From NCBI GenBank assembly GCA_964465155.1, contig CAYXIH010000032.1, positions 1 through 21,581 on the forward strand: a stretch of 21,581 bases of DNA, in the 5' to 3' direction. Both the position numbers and the translations under genes were made by a program. The DNA comes from Spiro-02 sp964465155. Lineage in GTDB: Bacteria > Spirochaetota > Spirochaetia > Sphaerochaetales > Sphaerochaetaceae. Below the pieces are notes generated by a model that worked only from the letters and a program-made list of their open reading frames with translations, ran no database searches and was not told the DNA's origin. Below, piece after piece: positions 13,043-21,200 of the stretch (its first letter is position 1; every line of letters begins with the position of its first letter).

Positions 13043-14019
13043 GGAAGCAGTGACTTGCCGAGGTTCACCAGCTCCCGCTTTGCCTGCTGCAGGTATTGGG
13101 TGATGATGCCCTTGAGGGTGCTTACCGCTTCTGGTTCGGATGTCACCACAGGATTGGCCCGCTCCGATGCAGAGGCTGAGAACTCCTTGAAGCTCCACTG
13201 AGATGGATTGACCGATGCCTCAAGCGACGTCTCCATCGAATCCTCCAGCAATGGGAAGAAGTCAAGGCCGGTGGCGGCTTCGACTGCATCCACCGTGGTG
13301 GCGAAATCTGCCACCGGGCGCTTGGATCCCTCGTTGGGCAGGATGAACCCAATGGCCTTGTATTCAGGGCCACTATAGTCAAGGATGACCTTGTAGTACT
13401 GCTTGGGTACCGACACCTTGTTCTTGCCGATCGTCTCATAGGGACCGTCGGTCAGGATGGGGCCGGTCACCACACAGATTCCTCCCTCCTGGACGGCCAT
13501 GTTGCGTACCACAGCCTCCAGCGATCCCCATACGCCACGGTTGAACTGGGGTGCCTGGGGGCTCATGTTGCTCATGTAGAATGAGTCGCTCATTGCCTCG
13601 GCAGACCACTTGAGGTCGGCTGCGGGGATCAGGTGTCCACGGTCATAGCCAGAGGAGCGGTAGTCGTCCAAGGTAGCCGACCCTGTTGCGATGGTTGGGT
13701 CGATGCGGAAGTTGTCACCGCGATCCTCAGCACCATATACCTCCGCAGGAGTCAGCTCATAGGCAACCCAGTTGGGTTGCTCATGTTCTTCGTTGTAGCT
13801 GAGGGTGTATCCGGTATGAGTGACGATGACATCACCGGGGCGCGGAGCGGGGAGCTCCAAGCCAGCGACATACCCAGAGGATGTGGAGACGGGTGTTTCG
13901 TCGGGAGTGATCAGGATCAACACGAGAAACAGGACCAGCAGTATTGCCAGTATGATGAGCAGCCGCGTGGCGACCTTGCGTGCCTTGGTATGTTGTTGCT
14001 TCTTCTTGCGTGTTGCCAT
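13039..14019 (-). CDS. Membrane-anchored DNA/RNA non-specific endonuclease (NUC1/NucA type)
   Basis: A 326-residue protein: a basic cytoplasmic tail (1-16), a single membrane segment (about 17-37), a short linker, then the beta-beta-alpha-metal nuclease domain (about 60-260). The active-site motif is canonical: 'YDRGHLIPAAD', with catalytic H129. The magnesium-side motif is 'NMSPQAPQFNRGVWGSLE', with N160 and E168. These enzymes cut DNA and RNA without sequence preference. The anchor predicts that the nuclease domain faces outside the cytoplasm, where it could scavenge nucleic acid or degrade incoming DNA. The roughly 60-residue C-terminal tail has no recognised domain. ATG 14019 has GAGAGGA upstream and places the basic tail directly before the membrane helix. 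No immunity-type partner gene is seen next to it. It is convergent with the pectinesterase gene, overlapping it by 4 nt. Confidence 0.9.
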   Translation of the reverse strand: MATRKKKQQHTKARKVATRLLIILAILLVLFLVLILITPDETPVSTSSGYVAGLELPAPRPGDVIVTHTGYTLSYNEEHEQPNWVAYELTPAEVYGAEDRGDNFRIDPTIATGSATLDDYRSSGYDRGHLIPAADLKWSAEAMSDSFYMSNMSPQAPQFNRGVWGSLEAVVRNMAVQEGGICVVTGPILTDGPYETIGKNKVSVPKQYYKVILDYSGPEYKAIGFILPNEGSKRPVADFATTVDAVEAATGLDFFPLLEDSMETSLEASVNPSQWSFKEFSASASERANPVVTSEPEAVSTLKGIITQYLQQAKRELVNLGKSLLP

Positions 14020-14050
14020 GTAGTCCTCTCCAATGGGGTATTTCTGCCAG

Positions 14051-14056
14051 ATTGTA
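14051..14056 (-). promoter_or_regulatory. Candidate -10 box for the nuclease gene
   Basis: Minus-strand TACAAT (five of six to TATAAT) lies 32 nt before the nuclease ATG. No convincing -35 is found at 16-18 nt. Confidence 0.3.
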
Positions 14057-14137
14057 GCAGAGATCTTACATGGGGGAGAACAACCCATTGGGAAAAAGGT
14101 CACAGGGTGGTAGCAATCTTTGCATGATGGGGGTGGG

Positions 14138-14143
14138 TATGAT
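14138..14143 (+). promoter_or_regulatory. Candidate -10 box for the TM2 gene
   Basis: TATGAT (five of six to TATAAT) lies 33 nt before the TM2-protein ATG. The -35 region is not convincing. Together with 14051-14056 it makes the 157-nt intergenic region a divergent promoter region. Confidence 0.27.
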
Positions 14144-14176
14144 ACGATTGTTTCCATTGGAAGGAGAGATACCAAT

Positions 14177-14518
14177 ATGGATGATCGTCAAAACGCCAAC
14201 GAAATGAAGTATTGTGCCGCATGCGGCAAGCTCATCGACAAACGGGCGGAGATTTGCCCGTACTGTGGGATTCGGGTCATGGCACCCGCATCTGGTTATG
14301 CAAATGATGCGATCGACAAGCACCGCACATGGATCGTGGCAATATTGCTGTGCCTGGTCTTGGGACCCTTCGGCGCCCATAGGTTCTATCTGGGAAAAAT
14401 AGGGACTGGAGTGCTGATGCTGCTCACCTTCGGTGGATTCGGAATCTGGCTGATTGTAGACCTGATCCTCCTGATCCTCGGCAAGTTCACCGACAAGGAC
14501 GGCTATTACGTGCGCTAG
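14177..14518 (+). CDS. Zinc-ribbon plus TM2-domain membrane protein
   Basis: A 113-residue protein. Residues 11-31 form a small zinc ribbon, with C13-x2-C16 and C27-x2-C30 in 'KYCAACGKLI' and 'EICPYCGIR'. A TM2 domain follows (about 49-110), with 'WIVAILLCLVLGPFGAHRFYLG', whose G-x-H-R-F-Y-L-G core is the family signature, then 'LLTFGGFGIWLIVDLILLILG'. TM2 proteins are small two-helix membrane proteins of unknown biochemical role. The fused zinc ribbon is common and suggests a regulatory or assembly function. ATG 14177 has AAGGAGAG at 8 nt. Its last 32 nt overlap the 3' end of the minus-strand CPBP gene. Confidence 0.9.
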   Translation: MDDRQNANEMKYCAACGKLIDKRAEICPYCGIRVMAPASGYANDAIDKHRTWIVAILLCLVLGPFGAHRFYLGKIGTGVLMLLTFGGFGIWLIVDLILLILGKFTDKDGYYVR

Positions 14519-15386
14519 TCAGCTGAAACACAAGATATACGACTCCAAATGCCAACAGCAGCTGTACGCAGCTGCTGTATGTGTCTATTTTGCCTATGGA
14601 CAAGGCAAGTGGGACGCTCGGTAGTGGGGAGTCGGGGTAGTTGCACACCAATGCGGTGAACAGGTTGTTCGCCGCATGGATGCCAATAGCCACTTCAAAT
14701 CCTCCGGTGAGCATGGCGCTGCCCATGGCAAGGAAGCCGAACAGTGCATAGAAGGTGATCACAGCCAAGGGGCGGTTTGAGGCTGCCAGGTCGGGGTTTG
14801 CCAGGTGGGGGAGAATGAACAGCAGGGCGGACACTGTGCAGAGTACCAGGCGCATGGTCCATGAAGTTGGGATCTTCCCGCAGATGACCCGTTCGGGAAG
14901 GCAGCGGAAGAGGAGTTCTTCACATGCCGCTTGGAAGGGGATGAGGAGCAGGATCAGTGGCAGCGACACAAGCCGCTGGGTCCATTGTTCCTGGAAGATC
15001 AGCTGGTATGAACCCGGGTCCATGAGATATAACACTCCTTCCGAAATGAACAATACCGCAAAGAAGATCAACCCAGCAAAGAAGGCCATGCGGTAACGGA
15101 ATGTCGGAGAATCTGTAGTAAATTGTACTACACGCATCCGCGCGATGTACCGGATGGAGATATAGAGCCCAAATCCCATCCAGACAAACGGGACGAATAC
15201 CTTGCAGGTCTCAACCAACATGACAGCAAGAGGATGTGACGCTGGGATCAGAGACACCAACTGCCATGCCATTGAGCCTACAATCCACCAGCAGAAGAGG
15301 GTAACAAATACCATTGCTATGCAACGGGGTATGGAAATTCGATACCTACTGGTACCGGTAGTGTCGAAATGCTTCAATTCGTCCAT
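14487..15386 (-). CDS. CPBP-family intramembrane metalloprotease (CAAX protease/bacteriocin-processing type)
   Basis: A 299-residue polytopic membrane protein with the complete CPBP motif set: motif 1 'EELLFR' (E156, E157, R161), motif 2 'FILPH' (H194) and motif 3 'HAANN' (H237, N241). Membrane segments lie near 22-46, 53-81, 100-121, 137-153, 180-194 and 207-240, with a last one near the C-terminus. The family cleaves membrane substrates; bacterial roles include processing of peptides and immunity to bacteriocins, and the substrate here is unknown. ATG 15386 is chosen for AGGAG 9 nt upstream. The final residues overlap the TM2 gene end (14487-14518), and the 5' end faces the recombination nuclease operon across a 53-nt intergenic region. 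Confidence 0.88.
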   Translation of the reverse strand: MDELKHFDTTGTSRYRISIPRCIAMVFVTLFCWWIVGSMAWQLVSLIPASHPLAVMLVETCKVFVPFVWMGFGLYISIRYIARMRVVQFTTDSPTFRYRMAFFAGLIFFAVLFISEGVLYLMDPGSYQLIFQEQWTQRLVSLPLILLLIPFQAACEELLFRCLPERVICGKIPTSWTMRLVLCTVSALLFILPHLANPDLAASNRPLAVITFYALFGFLAMGSAMLTGGFEVAIGIHAANNLFTALVCNYPDSPLPSVPLALSIGKIDTYSSCVQLLLAFGVVYLVFQLTSARNSRPCR

Positions 15387-15424
15387 CTTCTGACTCCTGT
15401 GTGCTCCCGCCAGGAATAGCCTCA

Positions 15425-15433
15425 TGTTATACT
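15425..15433 (+). promoter_or_regulatory. Extended -10 promoter directly before the addB-like gene
   Basis: TGTTATACT (15425-15433) is an extended -10 (TG-n-TATACT). It ends 6 nt before the GTG start at 15440, so the message would begin at or beside the start codon. On the other strand the same bases read TATAAC (15431-15426), a second -10-like box pointing toward the CPBP gene, so the site may fire in both directions. Confidence 0.5.
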
Positions 15434-15439
15434 GGAGGG

Positions 15440-18205
15440 GTGGAAGCTATACGAAAGACGATACATGATTATTTTGACAAAGGCTATACGCTGGTGTTTC
15501 CCAAGGAAAAGAGCAGCGCATTTTGGCTTGCCGACTATGCCTTGCATCACCCAAATGGTGCAATACGCAGTGATCGGGCGATGTCCTGGGATACGTTCTC
15601 CAGCCAGTTCTCACCCCACCATGCGGATGAGCGGCCGATGACGCCCATGATCCGGCAACTGTTTGCCTCGCAGCTGCTGCCTGCCCTCAAGAAAGAGGGT
15701 GACGGGCTGCAGTACTTTGTCTCGCAGGAGTACCCCGAGACCCTGCCTCGCTTTGCCATGTCGGTAGCCTCGATCCTGCCACAGCTGGGACAGGTCAAGG
15801 AGCAGGTGCTCTCACAAGTGCCTGCTGCGATGGCTCATGACCTGGTGGTGCTCAAGCAGCGCTACGAGGCATTCCTGAAGGACCGCAAGTTCTTCGACCC
15901 AGCCTTTGAGTCGGTTGGAATTGAGTATGCACAACCCCAATTCCTGGACAAGAAGCCGTTCGTCATCCTCTGGCCTGATGTGAACCCCAGGAGCTCTCAG
16001 TTCCTCCAGAGCATCGGCAACCCCACATGGATCGAAACATGGAGCCTCGGAAATGAGTTGCCGGTTCCCTCTTTGGAAGTGTTCGACAACCAGCTGCAGG
16101 AGATCCGCACCCAGCTTCGTCGGATAGAATACCTGCTGCAACAGGGTGTCTGCACCCATGATATCCTCATTACCTGCTGTGACTTGCAGTCATGCAGCGA
16201 TATCATCGTGGGAGAGTGCCAGAACAGGGGAATCCCACTGCGCGTTGCAAGTGGCAAGTCACCCCTTTCCTATGCGGCAGGGCGCTTCTTCTCCGCGATC
16301 AAGGCTGTCTATGACGAGCAGGTCTCGTTGGCATCCATGAAGCGCTTGCTGCTCGACCCCACCTTTCCCTGGAAGGATCCCCAGCAACTGCGGGAGTTGG
16401 TATCCACTGCAGTGGACCTGCGCATCGAGCGTGGAAGCTTCACAGGCAGTGACCAATGGGCAGTACGCCTGGGCAAGCGAAACGCAGAGCTTGCACAGCT
16501 CTACCATGACCTGAAGGAGACGGTCCGCAACATTTGCACCAGCACTAACGGTACATTGCTCAGGGCTCAGATCCGTCAGTTCCAAGACCGCTTCTTCACC
16601 GACGCACAGTGGAACACCACAGAAGCCGATGATCCTGCACGGCAACTTTCAGCAGATGTCTACTCATTCTGCCTGCAGCAGGTGGAGGAACTAGACTCCT
16701 CCCTGAAGACCGCTGGATTCTCAACCTATGAAGGGTTGTACTCCATGTTCCTCAGGACCTTGGAGCGGTCTCGGTATGTCCCGCAGGCCCAGCGCGGAGG
16801 AATTGAGTTGGTTGCGTACCCCATGACCGCCGGGATGGAGGTCAGGCACCACTTCATGATCAACATGCACCATGATGTGACGCAGCTTGTCGACACCTAC
16901 ACATCCTTCCTGCCAGAGACGTTGGAGGATGCCTCGTTGCAGGATGAAGATGACTACACTATCCCGATGCTCCGCCTCTGTGGCGCTACATTGGGTAGTG
17001 GCGGCCATATGTCCTGCAGCAGGCACACCTATGATGGGGTGGTGTTGCCCCCTTCATGGTTCGTGGAGCAGCTTCGGACAACTTCCTATGATCGGTCAAT
17101 CCCACAGGTGCCGGACATGTTTGCCCAGGAGCTGGTGCTGTGGGGAGCTGATCCCCAGTCGGTGGACGGCCCCTGTACTCATGGACTGCAAGTCAGGTGG
17201 TTCGAGGATTCGTCGCTGACCCATTACGGGCGCAATGACGCGGACGACATGGCCAGCAGGAGGGTACTGACCGTTGGCGACCTGCATGGGGTGTTTGATG
17301 CACAGTCACAGCGGTTGCTGCTTCCGATATCGCCCACGTCACTGGATTCATTCAGTTCCTGTCCGTTCAAATGGGCGATGCAGTACCTGATGGGGCTGCA
17401 GGAAGAGACCTATGATGTGCCGGTGGTGGACCACCGTCAGATCGGGACCCTGATGCATAGCGTCTACGAGCAGTTCTTCAAGTATGTCACCCAAGTATCA
17501 GGTCCCTACCATGAGTCCATGATTCCAGAGTATACAGCAAAGCTACAGACGATCTGGGATGAGCAGCTGCAGAAGCTATGCCGAAGTGCCGATGGCCCCA
17601 CTCCGGTATTGGCCCAATGGATCAACCATACGTTCAGGGACCAAGTGATGCAGATCATCACTGCCGAGCTTACGAATTTCGAAGGAGCCAGGAGCTCTGG
17701 GTTTGAACAGGAGCTGTCTGCTACGTTGGAAGCTATCGGGGTGACGATCAAAGGACGTATCGACCGGTTCATATTGCTCCATCCCCAAGGAGACGCGTTG
17801 AAGCCCGCAACTGATATACCACCGTTGCAGAATGGGTGTGCCTACGCTGTCGTGGACTACAAGAAGGGGTCAGTTGATGGGAAAGAGCAGTATTTGAATG
17901 CGTTGGCAGAGCATGTGGCGCCCCCCTCCTTCCAGCTGCCGATGTATGCGCGCCTGCTGAAGGAGCAGTGCAATGCAATCATGGCAATTGGTTGCTACTT
18001 CTCCATCAAGGATGGTGAATATTCCCTCATCTGGTCACAGGCAGATGATCCTGTGGCTGTGGAGCTGGATGCAGCGCTGGAAACAGCCTTGGTGGAGATG
18101 AAGCATGCGGTTTCCCAGCAGGACTTCCGGGCCACACCATCAAAGGAAGCGTGTGAATCGTGTTCGTTCAGACAAGTTTGCAGAAGGAGATATGCAGTAC
18201 GATGA
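15440..18205 (+). CDS. addB: AddB-like subunit of the AddAB helicase-nuclease (Fe-S PD-(D/E)XK nuclease)
   Basis: A 921-residue partner of the downstream AddA-like helicase in double-strand-break end processing for RecA loading. The C-terminal third is a RecB-type nuclease: 'GTLMHSVYEQFF', 'IKGRIDRF' (D775) and 'VVDYKKG' (D806, K808). Four cysteines fit the AddB/Cas4 iron-sulfur cluster: C641 in 'SSCPFKW', then C905-x2-C908-x5-C914 in 'CESCSFRQVCRR'. The N-terminal part is an inactivated helicase-like region; 'YTLVFPKEKSSAFWLADYAL' stands where AddB proteins can carry a Walker A, and no GxGKS/T is visible. The GTG at 15440 is the only suitable start, as a GTG at 15401 lacks a ribosome site and precedes the -10. 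The 3' end overlaps addA by 4 nt (ATGA). The family-level call is firm; exact AddB rather than another RecC/AddB-like lineage is less certain. Confidence 0.87.
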   Translation: MEAIRKTIHDYFDKGYTLVFPKEKSSAFWLADYALHHPNGAIRSDRAMSWDTFSSQFSPHHADERPMTPMIRQLFASQLLPALKKEGDGLQYFVSQEYPETLPRFAMSVASILPQLGQVKEQVLSQVPAAMAHDLVVLKQRYEAFLKDRKFFDPAFESVGIEYAQPQFLDKKPFVILWPDVNPRSSQFLQSIGNPTWIETWSLGNELPVPSLEVFDNQLQEIRTQLRRIEYLLQQGVCTHDILITCCDLQSCSDIIVGECQNRGIPLRVASGKSPLSYAAGRFFSAIKAVYDEQVSLASMKRLLLDPTFPWKDPQQLRELVSTAVDLRIERGSFTGSDQWAVRLGKRNAELAQLYHDLKETVRNICTSTNGTLLRAQIRQFQDRFFTDAQWNTTEADDPARQLSADVYSFCLQQVEELDSSLKTAGFSTYEGLYSMFLRTLERSRYVPQAQRGGIELVAYPMTAGMEVRHHFMINMHHDVTQLVDTYTSFLPETLEDASLQDEDDYTIPMLRLCGATLGSGGHMSCSRHTYDGVVLPPSWFVEQLRTTSYDRSIPQVPDMFAQELVLWGADPQSVDGPCTHGLQVRWFEDSSLTHYGRNDADDMASRRVLTVGDLHGVFDAQSQRLLLPISPTSLDSFSSCPFKWAMQYLMGLQEETYDVPVVDHRQIGTLMHSVYEQFFKYVTQVSGPYHESMIPEYTAKLQTIWDEQLQKLCRSADGPTPVLAQWINHTFRDQVMQIITAELTNFEGARSSGFEQELSATLEAIGVTIKGRIDRFILLHPQGDALKPATDIPPLQNGCAYAVVDYKKGSVDGKEQYLNALAEHVAPPSFQLPMYARLLKEQCNAIMAIGCYFSIKDGEYSLIWSQADDPVAVELDAALETALVEMKHAVSQQDFRATPSKEACESCSFRQVCRRRYAVR

Positions 18206-21200
18206 CTTTTGAAGATGCCCGCAAGCGCTCCAAGCGCGAACTTGATGCAAACCAATTGAGTGCCATTTGTTGTGATGACCGAAACTGCGTCGTTTCTGCA
18301 GGAGCAGGTTCTGGTAAGACGACCGTGTTGTCCTACCGCTTCCTGCGTCTGGTCATGGACCGTAAGGCACATGTGGATGAAATCCTGACACTGACGTTCA
18401 CCCGGAAGGCTGCCGCGGAGATGCATGAGCGTATCCATAAGCAGCTGCTTGATTGTATCGAGGATCCGTATGTGGCTACCGAACTAGCAAGGTTTCCCAA
18501 TGCCTCGATCTCCACGTTGGATAGCTTCTGTTCCCGGATAGTACGGGCAGACAGCACCCGCTATGGAATTCCCTCTGATTTCACCACCGACGACGAGGCT
18601 TGCTATGACCTTGCCGTGCTCTGTGCCAATGAATTGATTGACAGCAGCACCAATGACCCAGGTCTTGTAGCATTGGTGGACCAATATGCCCCTACGGCGT
18701 TGGTGGACGAGTTCCTGGTTCCCTATGCAATCAACGTGTTCACCTTTTCCCATGAGTTCGATCCCGATGCCGCGATGGAGCACATCAGGCAGTGGGCGAC
18801 TCAACAGGCCAACTCCCTGAAGGAGGAGATACAGATTCCCTGCGCGAAGATTGTGCAGTTGGGTGATATCGGAGGTTGCCAGTATACGGCTACTACCCGC
18901 AAGTCGGTTGAGGAGTTGTCCAAGGCCATCGACGCGTTCGAGCATGGGGATTTGGACACACTGGGGAATCTTGCAATGGGAAATCCACAGTTGCCTCCCA
19001 GTAGAAAGAAATCTGATGAAGCTGTCTTGCAAAAAGCGGAAGCGAATCTACTTCGGGTATTGGTCCCGCAACTGATCGCATTGGTCAACTTCATGCGCAA
19101 GGAGCAACATCTTTCCGAAATCTTCTCCTTCCTCAAGCGCTACCAAGATACATTCCTGTCTCGCAAGCGGCAGGGGGGAATCCTCTCGTTCAACGATGTG
19201 GCTACCTTGGCAGTAGATATCCTCAAGACCAACCTGCAGCTGCGGACATACTTCAAGAAGCTCTTCAAATACATCATGATCGATGAGTTCCAGGACAACA
19301 ATGCCCAGCAGAAGGACCTGCTGTACTTGCTGGCAGAGCGGGCTGACCACCAGAGCCCAGGTATTCCTGCCACCGAGGACCTGGACAGTGGCAAGCTCTT
19401 CTTTGTGGGTGACGAGAAGCAGTCGATCTACCGGTTCCGTGGTGCGGATGTCTCCGTGTTCAAGAGCCTCAAGAATGAGCTTGAGGGGACGGGTGGGGTT
19501 AGCTTGGAGCTGACGACCAACTACCGGAGCGAACCCTACCTCATTGAATCCTTCAACACGCTGTTCCAGGAAATCATGAAGAATGGTGGAGAGCCTTGGG
19601 AGGCTGACTTCCATACACTGGGTACCCGTTCTCCCGCACCTGGGGTTACCCCGACTATCACGGCATGTGTCCTTCCCTATGGTGCTGCATCCAGCGCCCA
19701 GGAGGGGGAGGAGCTGGGCGAGGATGCAACTTCTGCCGAGTCGGAAGGTGTCCATATCGCAAACCTGATCCAGGAAATGCTCAACACCGATGGGTACTTG
19801 ATACCTGACGGCAAGGGTGGAAGCAGGAGACCCGTACCCTCCGATATCGCAATCCTCATGCGCAGTGGTGGCAGCCAGATGAGCTATGAGAAGGCGTTGC
19901 GTACCCAGGGTATCCCCTATGTGCTGCAGGAACCCCGGGCCTTGATGCTGGAGTCCCCGAGCAACGACATCTACAGCATGCTGCAGCTGTGCCTCTATCC
20001 CAACGATACCATTGCATATGCAGCTACGCTGAGAAGTCCTTTCTGCTTCATCGGCGACCGTGCCCTGAAGATGGTATTGGATGCGTATGGGAAGCAGGAA
20101 GCACCCCAGCCATATTGCATGGACGAGCAGTTCCTGCAGGCCCTTGCAATGGTACTTCCCGTGGAGGATATGGCAAAATACCTGCGGACTGCCGGGTTGT
20201 TCCAGGAGTTGCAGCAGCGCGTTGGAACGCAGACATTGTGTGAAATCCTCTCGTATCTCTGGTTTTCTTGCGGATACCGCGAGTATCTGTTGTGCAACCA
20301 GAGCTACCAGTCCTATCTGGAGTATTACGAGTTCTTGTGGCTGATGTGCCGCTCACATGACCGCGAGAACAAGGGGCTCTCCGATTTCCTGGAATACTTG
20401 CGGCCATTGTTGGGCTCCAATGAAAAGCTGACGGGCATGGAGATGCTCCATGAGGAAGTAGGTGGAGTCCAGATCATGTCGATCCACAAGTCCAAGGGAC
20501 TTGAGTTTCCCATTGTGTTCATTGCCAACAGTGGTTCGACAGGGAGGCCGTCCGCTTCCCAGATGTATCCCTGTGAAGGGGTGATGTTGCCCAACATGGA
20601 TATCAGCAATGGAGATGGTAAGTCGGTGGTACACAATATTGCCGAGAATTTCCAGAAAGACCAGCGGGGTGCGTTCGAGCGTGCTGAGCTCAAGCGGCTG
20701 TTGTATGTGGCCATGACCCGTGCGAAGACCCATCTGGTGGTCAGCGGTGCAGTGACCAAGAACAACCATGGGAAGGATTCATATAGGAACAACCTCTTGT
20801 TCCTGATGCTGCGGGCGATAGGGTTTGATGAGGAAACGATAGCCTGGAATAAAGAAACGGATATAAAATTGCGTGTAATTGAGGCTGTACAGGCGGGTAG
20901 CTTGAACATGGTCCGTTCCGTTGCCCCGAACCGGGGTGAGCGCGAGGCGTGGTATGGACAAGCCGTGGATGTCGTTGTGGACGATAGTCCGTTGTCGGTG
21001 GGTATCACACGGTTGGTGGGAAACCATGGGCAACTGAGCGATGCAGACCTTGAGGATGCCATCCAGTTTGATAGTCTTCCTTCCGATCCCCTGATCAAGG
21101 AGCATGGGCTGGAGCGTGAGTTCGGAACCTATGTGCATGCCCTGATCCAGCGGATGCTGGAAAGCCAGTTGCCTGACCAGGGCATCGAGTCGCTGAGAGT

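Noticed and set aside
11567..13198. Minus-strand open frame of about 543 codons opposite the TIM barrel and pectinesterase
   Set aside because: Composition is typical of an antisense shadow. The pectinesterase motifs on the plus strand are decisive.
13039..14019. Nuclease as a toxin of a contact-dependent or bacteriocin system
   Set aside because: It has a simple N-terminal anchor, no delivery domain and no adjacent immunity gene.
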